DNA of 48,502 nucleotides from assembly GCA_023386155.1 (NCBI GenBank), contig JAEWKH010000125.1, forward strand, positions 1-48,502, written 5' to 3'. This DNA comes from Pseudomonadota bacterium. Lineage in GTDB: Bacteria; Pseudomonadota; Alphaproteobacteria; Rhizobiales; Beijerinckiaceae. Below, one piece after another: positions 41,920 to 48,392 of the stretch. Under the pieces are notes generated by a model. It was not told where the DNA came from. It worked only from the letters and a program-made list of their open reading frames with translations, and searched no databases. How positions within the stretch are numbered: position 1 is the first letter of the stretch; each line of letters opens with the position of its first letter. Both the position numbers and the translations under genes were made by a program.

Positions 41920-42360
41920 GGCACGGCCTCCTCTGATTTCAGCGTTCCTCTGGGCAAGGGCGGATCTGAGCACCTGCGACAGGAACTCGACTGTCGGGCG
42001 CTTGGCGCACCGTGCGGGCTCGAACGATGCGCCCTGCAAAGAGTAGGGCATCGGATCCAGGAGCCGGTCCGCTATGGAAGCCAATGCTCCAAGCTCGAAA
42101 CCTGCATCGTTCCTCCACGGGCCGCGATGCGGGCTCGCGACTCGAGCGGGTTTTCGCTCCGCCGCACGGAATACGATTTTGATGAAGTGTTGAAGCATAC
42201 CGCCGCACCGGACGCCTCAGCCCCCGGCCTCACAAGATGTCCGTGATGTAAGGATCTTGCGCTCCCCGAACCCGGGGTGCGGATGCACGTCGAGCTCGGG
42301 GCTACTTGCCCGCGATGAGGTTGCCTGCCCGGTGCAGGCCGCGATGGGTTTGTGCGATGC
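41920..42360. other. intergenic region with decayed repeat and hairpin
   Basis: 441 bp without a supported gene. About 42000-42092 resembles a worn, internally deleted copy of the palindromic repeat: GGCGCACCGTGCG, CGAACGATGCGCC, GGGCATCGGATCC and a final CCAATGCTCC. At 42259-42280 CGCTCCCCG pairs with CGGGGTGCG (one mismatch). It lies downstream of the PTS-like gene and upstream of the small charged ORF. Confidence 0.5.
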
Positions 42361-42927
42361 TCAACATAATGCCCTTAAGCTGGTATACATCGCCCCATTT
42401 GTCAAATCGCCCACGTCCGGTGTGGCGGAATGTCCTGCATCGGGGTTCTTCTTGGGCTCGCGCCAGGCGTCGCTCGTCAGCACGGCGTAGAGGGCTTCCG
42501 CGTCCTCCGCCGACCGGAGTCGCGCCGCGACCTCGCGGTCGCGCAGCCGGCGCGCCACGCAGGCAAGGGACCGCAGATGCGTGGGATCGTCCCCTTCGGG
42601 GCTCAACAGCAGGAAAACGAGGTCGGCGGGAATGCCGTCGGTGGCATCGAAATCCTGCCCCGGTCCAAGGCGCGCGAAAGCCCCGACAGGATGTTCAAGC
42701 CCAGGAATGGCCGCATGCGGGATGGCGACGCCACGGCCGAAGCCGAAGGAGGATTCCTTGCCGCGCTGCAGAACCGCATCGCGGACAGCCTCACGGTCCA
42801 GCAAGACACCTTCCGCCGCGATACCCACAATCGCGTCGACGACGTTGCTCACGTCATGCGCGCTCAGGCGTGAGATCACGCGGGCAGGCGCAATCAGGGA
42901 TGCCATCATGGAGGGTGTCATCATCAT
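42361..42927 (-). CDS. PTS EIIA type-2 domain protein (PtsN-like)
   Basis: 188 residues from the ATG at 42927 (three Met codons in a row). The frame is open upstream to an ATG at 43047 and there is an ATG at 42909, none with a clear Shine-Dalgarno, so the start is uncertain. The EIIA(Fru/Ntr) domain covers ~14-155: F-G-F-G-R-G-V-A-I-P-H-A with the phosphorylated His71, and V-F-L-L-L-S-P-E near the middle. PtsN-like proteins take phosphate from the nitrogen PTS and regulate K+ transport, kinases or stress responses. The last ~33 residues (from E-P-K-K-N-P-D) have no counterpart that I recognise. Confidence 0.88.
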   Translation of the reverse strand: MMMTPSMMASLIAPARVISRLSAHDVSNVVDAIVGIAAEGVLLDREAVRDAVLQRGKESSFGFGRGVAIPHAAIPGLEHPVGAFARLGPGQDFDATDGIPADLVFLLLSPEGDDPTHLRSLACVARRLRDREVAARLRSAEDAEALYAVLTSDAWREPKKNPDAGHSATPDVGDLTNGAMYTSLRALC

Positions 42928-43147
42928 CAGTACCGGCCCGGCTTCGGGCCACCTCGTGTTCATTGGAGCAAGATCCGGACGATCATCCGCCCGTTCGAAG
43001 AAACCCTTTCCGAAAAGCATGCGCCGCATGGAAAGACGATCATCCATGACGCTATGGCAACGCTTGTCAGCGAGGTAGGCTCACGCTCCCCATGCCGACC
43101 ATGAGATCTCCCGCGGCGCGGGTAGCGAATGACGCGCGAGCATCGCG

Positions 43148-43174
43148 CCGGGCCGGAGAATGCCTCCGGCCCGG
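43148..43174 (-). terminator. perfect 11-bp hairpin after the hibernation-factor gene
   Basis: CCGGGCCGGAG (43148-43158) and CTCCGGCCCGG (43164-43174) form a perfect 11-bp GC-rich stem with a 5-base loop, seven bases beyond the stop codon of the minus-strand hpf-like gene. No T-run is seen, but position and stability fit transcription termination. Confidence 0.6.
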
Positions 43175-43181
43175 CAATGGC

Positions 43182-43529
43182 TTATGCTGGCAGTGAAGCG
43201 GACACCTGGCTCCGGCCGGCGCCGATCATCCGGCGCTTCCTTCTGCGCAATTGCTTGTCGACCTTTGCAAGCGACAGATCGAAAGCCTGATGGCAGCTCG
43301 TCGCAGTAGCCTCCGCGACGATCACCTTCAGGTTGCCGATCTGAACGTTGATCGTGCAGCAATACCAATGCCCATCGCGTGTGAACCCCACGGTCGCATG
43401 GTTCAGGCGCCCGAAATAGGTTTCGACGGCACGCAGCAGTTCCTGCTCGACCTTGCGAGGCAGGGCCTCACCGAGGTCGATATTGGAGCCGTTGATCTTG
43501 ATGGGCGTGCCTGTTTCATTCACCTTCAT
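43182..43529 (-). CDS. hpf: ribosome hibernation-promoting factor / RaiA-like, short form
   Basis: 115 residues from the ATG at 43529 (AAGGAGG upstream, and overlap ATGA with the previous gene). It has the single HPF/YfiA domain (I-K-I-N-G-S-N-I-D-L-G-E-A-L, later V-I-V-A-E-A-T-A-T-S-C-H-Q-A-F-D) and a basic end K-V-D-K-Q-L-R-R-R-K-R-R. The C-terminal dimerisation domain of long HPF is absent. Such proteins bind the 30S decoding centre and shut down translation in stationary phase or stress. Two cysteines in W-Y-C-C-T-I-N-V are unusual for the family. Coupling to a zinc-ribbon protein is noted in its own entry. Confidence 0.86.
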   Translation of the reverse strand: MKVNETGTPIKINGSNIDLGEALPRKVEQELLRAVETYFGRLNHATVGFTRDGHWYCCTINVQIGNLKVIVAEATATSCHQAFDLSLAKVDKQLRRRKRRMIGAGRSQVSASLPA

Positions 43530-43744
43530 GCGTATGCCTCCTTCATGAAATGGTGCCGCGTAAATTCTCCCGATGAGGCGGCCTGCCTCATCGCCCGTCC
43601 CGGAAACGGTTCCTCCGGGCGTTGTTGAATGTTGAACTCGGCCTCTTCGTCGTTTCCGTAGGAACACCAAGGGCATCGCGCCGCAGCCCTTGGCAATCTG
43701 CGCTTGCAGATACTGCAGGCGGCCCGATATACGCGCCTCAGCAT
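43526..43744 (-). CDS. small zinc-ribbon protein coupled to hpf
   Basis: 72 residues from the ATG at 43744, which follows a strong AGGAGGG by six bases. It has two CxxC knuckles, Cys10-x2-Cys13 and Cys24-x2-Cys27 (A-C-S-I-C-K-R-R and R-C-P-W-C-S-Y-G), the pattern of a rubredoxin-like zinc ribbon, then an acidic/Gln-rich tail. Its stop codon overlaps the hpf start (ATGA), so the two proteins are translated together. A role in RNA or ribosome binding would fit, but is inference. No known family name can be given. Confidence 0.68.
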   Translation of the reverse strand: MLRRVYRAACSICKRRLPRAAARCPWCSYGNDEEAEFNIQQRPEEPFPGRAMRQAASSGEFTRHHFMKEAYA

Positions 43745-43868
43745 CGTCACCCTCCTGTTGCGAGATTTGCTCGGCAAGGCTGTCGTCATTGCGATGCGAA
43801 GGAGCCGCGCCGGCAAGCCAGCGCTGTTCCGTCATCGTTCATGCATGTCGACTCTGCGGAGTTTCCGC

Positions 43869-44056
43869 CTACGGGCTATTGCCCGAACGGATCCTGCGTA
43901 TCGCGGAGACATAGACTGCGATGATCAGCGTGAGGGACGCGCACAGCCCCATGATGCTGATCCAGGCCGCGTAGCCGAACGTCTCGCCCAGGCTCTCCCA
44001 GAAGATGAGTTGCGCGACCGTCAGAACGATGAAGGCTGCAAGGATGATACAGACAT
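43869..44056 (-). pseudogene. frameshifted small two-helix membrane protein
   Basis: Starting at ATG 44056 (TGAGG just upstream) the frame reads M-S-V, and after a one-base shift continues I-I-L-A-A-F-I-V-L-T-V-A-Q-L-I-F-W, then G-Y-A-A-W-I-S-I-M-G-L-C-A-S-L and A-V-Y-V-S-A-I-R-R-I, ending TAG at 43869. The two strongly hydrophobic segments look like a real membrane protein of about 62 residues. The shifted frame has no start codon of its own. Either one base was lost in the genome or the sequence has an error. It lies upstream of the zinc-ribbon/hpf pair. Confidence 0.5.
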
Positions 44057-44624
44057 GACCTCACCATTCGGCGGCCTCAGCAAGACCGCCTTTCCTGATG
44101 CATCGTTTGTGCTTGCGAGAGTAACCGCAACGCCGGATCAATCCACGCGACAGATGGCAGTGGGCTTACGGCTGGTCGGGTTTTTCCGCGTGCCGATCAT
44201 CCCCGGACAAGGCGTCCGGGGCTCAGGATCCCGTCTTGAGACGGCCTGCGCGTAGAGCGAAAATGGTACGGATCTTGGGCATGACGTCCTTAATGTCGGC
44301 TGTGCCCGCTCCAGTGTCAAGGTCGCCAACCGCGACAGAAGGCGATGTTTGACAAAGCCTGCCGCCGGCCTAAGCTTGTCCCGTTATGACGACGTTTCCG
44401 AGATATCGCGACCTTTGCCGCGCTGGGGCCTTGGTCGCAGGACGCTGACCCCGCAGTCCGGCGCTTGTGCGCTGCGGACGCGAGGCGAAGAAAATTCATC
44501 GGACATCAATCATGCAGGATTTTGGCGCGTGGGCGTTCCCTGCGATGCCTTGCTCACCGCGCCTGCACGTTGCCCATCATCCTGCGGCGGCATCGAGCCT
44601 GGACCTGCGCTACGGCGAAACGAA
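44057..44624. other. 568-bp region without a supported gene
   Basis: No frame here has a Shine-Dalgarno plus plausible protein. A perfect hairpin CCCCGGAC/GTCCGGGG with a 5-base loop lies at 44201-44221, without a T-run. The region probably contains promoters for the frameshifted membrane gene (left) and the small HTH gene (right), but no consensus is evident. Confidence 0.5.
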
Positions 44625-44840
44625 ATGAGCAGAGAATCGAAGAAGAAGTCCTTGAGCTACCGGGTCACGACGCCTGAAGAGCGCGCGAGACGACAGGAAG
44701 AGATCGCCCGGCGAACAGAGCTCATCGTCACGCTCAAGGCGCAAGGACTGAACTACGCCACCATTGGGATCCGCCTGGGCCTGAGTCCCAGCACCGTGAG
44801 CCGCATCGCGCGGGAATACACCCAGCCCGCGCACGATTAG
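44625..44840 (+). CDS. small HTH-domain protein
   Basis: 71 residues from ATG 44625 (weak Shine-Dalgarno). A charged N-terminus (S-R-E-S-K-K-K-S-L-S-Y-R-V, then P-E-E-R-A-R-R-Q-E-E-I) leads into a helix-turn-helix of the resolvase/sigma-like kind: I-V-T-L-K-A-Q-G-L-N-Y-A-T-I-G-I-R-L-G, then L-S-P-S-T-V-S-R-I-A-R-E. It is likely a DNA-binding protein with unknown targets. Its stop codon is followed by CCCATCGTGCGAG, a short piece resembling the left end of the palindromic repeat. Confidence 0.6.
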   Translation: MSRESKKKSLSYRVTTPEERARRQEEIARRTELIVTLKAQGLNYATIGIRLGLSPSTVSRIAREYTQPAHD

Positions 44841-44878
44841 CCCATCGTGCGAGCTGCAATCATGTGGAGGAGAACGGC

Positions 44879-45103
44879 ATGTCCAGTCATGCACAGCACG
44901 TGTCTCGCCGACGCACGACCGCATTCGCGCCTGAGGATGCCGAGGCGCTGGCCCGCGAGCTGTTCGAGCGGGCCTGCCGCGACGACACGTTCGACGATCT
45001 CAAGCGCCGCGCCGCGTTCAATCGACAAGATGCGGGCCGGCTTGAACACTTGATCAGGGCTGCGCATGCGATGCTGGCGAAGGCGCATCACTGGCACCGC
45101 TGA
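44879..45103 (+). CDS. small hypothetical protein
   Basis: 74 residues from ATG 44879, preceded by GGAGGAG. Mostly helical: A-F-A-P-E-D-A-E-A-L-A-R-E-L-F-E-R-A, then F-D-D-L-K-R-R-A-A-F-N-R-Q-D, and a His-rich end (K-A-H-H-W-H-R). Not recognised as a family. It follows the small HTH gene by 38 bp and may be in one transcript with it. The strong Shine-Dalgarno and biased codon use support it. Confidence 0.6.
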   Translation: MSSHAQHVSRRRTTAFAPEDAEALARELFERACRDDTFDDLKRRAAFNRQDAGRLEHLIRAAHAMLAKAHHWHR

Positions 45104-45372
45104 CCGCCCGAGCTTGAATTCACCTGTCTCGGTACTTACATAAAGGGTGTCATGTTTACGCTGCACCACCATTCAAACCTTCGCGCGGGTCGCCTCCAAT
45201 CAGGCCACTGAACCCCGAAGGCAGGCCTGCCCTCTCGCGGCAGCCCGCCATTCGGGGCCATGACGATTCCTGAAAAATCCTCGGACCAAATGACGCCCTT
45301 TTCATGGGCCGGTGCGGCATGCCTTGGGATCGTCCCTCAGCTCTGCATGCTGCGCCGCGCGGAGGAGAAGAC

Positions 45373-46272
45373 ATGACCACAAGGTTTCACCGTACCCATG
45401 ATCCACTGTCGCCGCATCGACTGCTTTCTCTGGCCCTTGGCCAATCTCCCGCCCCGAACGATGGCGGCCGCATCACGCTGTTGCCGTGGCGCCTGAGGAG
45501 AGAGGCTCTTGGCCGCTCGCCGCACGGAAGGCCTCAAGGCAAGGCCTGCAAATCGCAGCATCCGTCTGCGAGCGAGGTATCGTCCCGGTTCACCGTCGCC
45601 GATATCATGACGCGCGACGTGATCGCCGTCTCGACGGCCACCCCGGTGAGCGAAATCGCAGGCGTGCTGGCTGGCAAGCGCATCAGCGCCGTGCCGGTGG
45701 TCGGTGCCGATGGACGCCTCCTCGGCATCGTCAGCGAGGGCGACCTGATCCGGCGGGCCGAGATCGGAACAGAGCGCCGGCGCTCCTGGTGGCGCAAGCT
45801 CCTCGCCGATGTCGAGACGGAGGCCGCCGAGTACGTGCGGACCCACGGCCGCAAGGCGCGGCATGTCATGACGCCGCGTGTCGTCACCGCCACGGAGGAC
45901 ATGACGCTCGCGCAGGCCGCCGACCTCATGGAGGAGCGGCGACTCAAGCGGCTTCCCGTCGTTCGCGGCAATCATCTCGTCGGCATCGTCAGCCGCAGCG
46001 ATCTCGTCAAGGCGGTGGCGCGCCACCGCGTGCCCCTGTCCGCCGATCCTCTCACGGACGATGCCGTCCTGCGGGATCTGGTGGCCCGCGTGAAGGCGGT
46101 AACGCCGTCTCACCAGCTCATCAACATCTCGGTGCATCGAGGCAGGGCGGACATTGCAGGCGTCGTGGACACCGCGGCCGAACGGGAGGCAATCCTCGTT
46201 GCCGCCGAGAACACGCCGGGCATCGGCTCGATCCAGGACCGGCTGATCCTGCGGCCGCGCTCCATTTCCTGA
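45373..46272 (+). CDS. CBS-CBS-BON domain protein
   Basis: 299 residues from ATG 45373 (GGAGGAG upstream). A basic, low-complexity N-terminal stretch (1-65) precedes two CBS domains (about 72-130 and 161-220; V-A-D-I-M-T-R-D-V-I-A-V and A-R-H-V-M-T-P-R-V-V-T-A) and a BON domain (~228-295; I-N-I-S-V-H-R-G, then A-A-E-N-T-P-G-I). CBS pairs bind adenosyl nucleotides; BON domains bind phospholipids or membranes. This combination is common in alphaproteobacteria and is thought to sense energy or stress. It is the last host gene before the tRNA-linked element. Confidence 0.9.
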   Translation: MTTRFHRTHDPLSPHRLLSLALGQSPAPNDGGRITLLPWRLRREALGRSPHGRPQGKACKSQHPSASEVSSRFTVADIMTRDVIAVSTATPVSEIAGVLAGKRISAVPVVGADGRLLGIVSEGDLIRRAEIGTERRRSWWRKLLADVETEAAEYVRTHGRKARHVMTPRVVTATEDMTLAQAADLMEERRLKRLPVVRGNHLVGIVSRSDLVKAVARHRVPLSADPLTDDAVLRDLVARVKAVTPSHQLINISVHRGRADIAGVVDTAAEREAILVAAENTPGIGSIQDRLILRPRSIS

Positions 46273-46304
46273 GCCGGCGACCGGTTCTTCGGGACAATGG
46301 GAGG

Positions 46305-46350
46305 TGGTGGGCCCGGCAGGACTCGAACCTGCAACCAGACCGTTATGAGC
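46305..46350 (-). other. 3' fragment of a CAU-anticodon tRNA: attachment site of an integrated element
   Basis: On the minus strand the 46 bases read from the anticodon loop CTCATAA through CGGTCTGGTTGCAGG, the T-arm GGTTCGAGTCC and the acceptor end GGGCCCACCA. The 5' half (D-arm, acceptor 5' strand GGGCCC) is missing: upstream of the loop the bases do not pair with the anticodon stem. A 3' tRNA fragment of this kind is the usual footprint of a tyrosine-recombinase integration. Since its 3' end points left, the element lies to the right and the intact tRNA should be at its far end, outside the window. Confidence 0.75.
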
Positions 46351-46643
46351 GAAGCACTCGCGTCGAGAAAAGCCCAGAAAATAAGGTTTTTTCAGCCCGA
46401 TCGAACGTGAATGTTCACGTTCGATTCCGCTTTATTTTTGGTTATCCATTGGTTGGCAGAACAACATGCGATCATGCCGTACTGGCGAGGGTGATCGCGG
46501 GTGCGAGCGCCTGTTGCAGAAAAATTTTTCTGCCTGAAATATCTATCCCCATGAAATCCACACGCAATTCACAGCTGATCAGCGGCAGCTTGACTCTCGT
46601 GAACAAAATAAGAACATTGTTAACCTTTCGAAATGAGGTAACG

Positions 46644-46898
46644 ATGCAGCGATTAGGGCAAGCGACGATCTTCGGAGTGCAGTCATTCTCCCGCCTCAAG
46701 GGCGGCGTGAAGATCGACGACCCGATTCCAGCCTCTACGGCCGATCTGGCGAAACGGATGGCCAAGCGCCTGGCTGAAAATAAAATCGGCGCCGTAGCCT
46801 ACTCGCGCTGCTACGACGCCGATCATGGAGAGATCGAGGAACCCAAAATCCTCGTCAGCTATGGAGAGGTACCGTTTGATATTGCTGATCTGATGTGA
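46644..46898 (+). CDS. small phage-type hypothetical protein
   Basis: 84 residues from ATG 46644 (GAGG upstream). The sequence starts M-Q-R-L-G-Q-A-T-I-F-G-V-Q-S-F and contains L-A-K-R-M-A-K-R-L-A-E-N-K-I-G-A-V-A-Y. A mixed alpha/beta small protein of unknown function. Its end overlaps the convergent antirepressor gene by 44 bp. Confidence 0.55.
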   Translation: MQRLGQATIFGVQSFSRLKGGVKIDDPIPASTADLAKRMAKRLAENKIGAVAYSRCYDADHGEIEEPKILVSYGEVPFDIADLM

Positions 46899-47709
46899 CG
46901 AGCTGCGGCACCTTGATGTCGACGTTCAGCGCGCGTGCGAAATACGCGATGCCCCGCGGTGTGATGAAAGTCTGCAGGAACGAGCGCATCCCATCCTCGC
47001 TCATCACGGTCTTGGTGATGAAGATCCCGCGCCCCTTCCATTCCTCATAAGGCACGAGGACACCACCCTCACGGTGCAGGTACTTGTTCAGCACGAGCCA
47101 CTTGCAAAACTGCCTTGGACCGAACTGCAGCAACCGGCCTGCGTTCTGGAGACCGTAGAGCCCGTCCGAGCCGACGAAATTGTCGTAGAATTTGATCTTT
47201 GGCCGGCTCGCTTCGATCTCCGCCTCGGCTGCGCGCCGTCCCTCGACCTCATCGGCCCATGCCCGCGCCGCGATGATTGGGTTCGTGAAGTCGGGCAGAG
47301 CCGCGTAGGCCCGCTCCTTGTGGGCCTGGATCTCGGCTTCCAGATCGAACCGTTGAGCCTGCTCAATCTGCCGGAGCTTCTTATCGCGATCGATCAGGAA
47401 CTGACGGACCGCTCTGCCCTCATCCGTTCCAGCCAGCATTGCCACATGCTTCGCCGCGTCCAGTGTCAGGTGGTAGTCGATGCGAGGGCGCCCTCCTTGG
47501 TGGTTTTCCCCGTTTTGGGGGAATACCGTCCGTTCGATGCGATAGTCATCATTTTCAGAGAGCATCGCGCGGATGATTTGGTCCTTGATCCAGGTCGAGA
47601 AGTCCTTTCCGATTCTCAAAACCCGATGCAGATCACGAGCGTCGACAGCCTCAATCTGCCCCTCGTCGGGATGGCTGAATGAGTGGATGGTGAGAAGGTC
47701 CATGCTCAT
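46855..47709 (-). CDS. phage antirepressor (AntA/AntB plus KilA C-terminal domain)
   Basis: 284 residues. The N-terminal ~115 residues match the AntA/AntB antirepressor domain: V-D-A-R-D-L-H-R-V-L-R-I-G-K-D-F-S-T-W, then Y-H-L-T-L-D-A-A-K-H-V-A-M-L-A-G-T. A helical linker (115-165) leads to a KilAC/ANT-type C-terminal domain (~170-265): F-V-G-S-D-G-L-Y-G-L, then I-T-P-R-G-I-A-Y-F-A. Such proteins inactivate a phage repressor or control phage gene expression. The ATG at 47709 overlaps the preceding gene's stop (ATGA), so the two are coupled. Confidence 0.88.
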   Translation of the reverse strand: MSMDLLTIHSFSHPDEGQIEAVDARDLHRVLRIGKDFSTWIKDQIIRAMLSENDDYRIERTVFPQNGENHQGGRPRIDYHLTLDAAKHVAMLAGTDEGRAVRQFLIDRDKKLRQIEQAQRFDLEAEIQAHKERAYAALPDFTNPIIAARAWADEVEGRRAAEAEIEASRPKIKFYDNFVGSDGLYGLQNAGRLLQFGPRQFCKWLVLNKYLHREGGVLVPYEEWKGRGIFITKTVMSEDGMRSFLQTFITPRGIAYFARALNVDIKVPQLVTSDQQYQTVPLHS

Positions 47710-47963
47710 GCCTGCCCCCTGTTCACCAGTTCCAGAAGCAGGACGTGATACTCGCCTATCAGGGCCACGCGGCGATTCAGCTCAACGCTGAGAACTGCAA
47801 TAGTGTTGGAGTGCGGCCGAGCATCTTCGGAGATGATCAGGAGCGCCTGGCTGAAGGCCGATACCTCGGCAACTACGGGCTCCAGCTCGCGAATGCCTAG
47901 CCGGATAGCAGAAATGGACTCTTCCCCTTCCGCAGAAAGGGTCTTATATACAGGATCTGTCAT
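47706..47963 (-). CDS. phage-type hypothetical protein coupled to the antirepressor
   Basis: 85 residues from ATG 47963 with AGGAGAA upstream. Predicted all-helical (E-E-S-I-S-A-I-R-L-G-I-R-E-L-E-P-V, then L-N-R-R-V-A-L-I-G-E-Y-H-V-L-L-L-E-L). No family is recognised. The 4-bp overlap with the antirepressor gene suggests a common role in lysogeny control. Confidence 0.65.
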   Translation of the reverse strand: MTDPVYKTLSAEGEESISAIRLGIRELEPVVAEVSAFSQALLIISEDARPHSNTIAVLSVELNRRVALIGEYHVLLLELVNRGQA

Positions 47964-48049
47964 CGACAGTTCTCCTATGAATTGTTGATGGGAATTGGAC
48001 GGCAGTGAAGCGGGTTTGGTCGCCTGTAGCTTCGCTGCCGTTTTTCCTT

Positions 48050-48256
48050 TTAGGATGCCTGTCGCTGTTCATTGGCCACAGCCTCCATGCCTCTCTTGAT
48101 CAGCTCATTAATTGCCGCCGTCCGGCTTCTCATGCCTGCAGGAACTCCCCAGGCATCAATTGCGACGAGCAGTTCGGTTGACACCATCAAAACCACTCTT
48201 TTGGTAGATGGCGGCTTATAGCCGCTGCTTGTTTGTCCCTGCCTATGAATCACCAT
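48050..48256 (-). CDS. ribbon-helix-helix-like small protein
   Basis: 68 residues from ATG 48256 (AGAGG eight bases upstream; an ATG at 48280 is a less likely start). After a Gly/Ser/Lys-rich lead, K-R-V-V-L-M-V-S-T-E-L-L-V-A-I-D-A-W, then R-S-R-T-A-A-I-N-E-L-I-K-R-G, follow the CopG/Arc-type pattern (a beta strand, then two helices). It probably binds DNA. It is divergent from another such gene at 48393, with a palindromic operator between them. Confidence 0.7.
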   Translation of the reverse strand: MVIHRQGQTSSGYKPPSTKRVVLMVSTELLVAIDAWGVPAGMRSRTAAINELIKRGMEAVANEQRQAS

Positions 48257-48300
48257 TGTGCAACCTCTCGCATCAATCATGATCCATTAACCACACCATG

Positions 48301-48320
48301 ATTGACATTACAATGTCAAT
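48301..48320. promoter_or_regulatory. perfect palindromic operator in a divergent control region
   Basis: ATTGACATT (48301-48309) and AATGTCAAT (48312-48320) form a perfect 9-bp inverted repeat separated by two bases. Each arm holds TTGACA, the consensus -35 hexamer, one pointing each way, so a repressor bound here would block both divergent promoters. It lies 45 bp left of and 73 bp right of the two divergent gene starts. Confidence 0.7.
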
Positions 48321-48392
48321 AGACCTTACACATAACATATGCTCAATCTGTCCACGCTATCCACATTTCGTGACAAAGCTTGGGGTGTCGAC

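Noticed and set aside
45486..46898. 470-codon plus-strand frame running from the CBS gene into the element
   Set aside because: Out of frame with the CBS-BON protein and crossing the tRNA fragment. Only its last 84 codons, from ATG 46644 with a Shine-Dalgarno, look like a gene.
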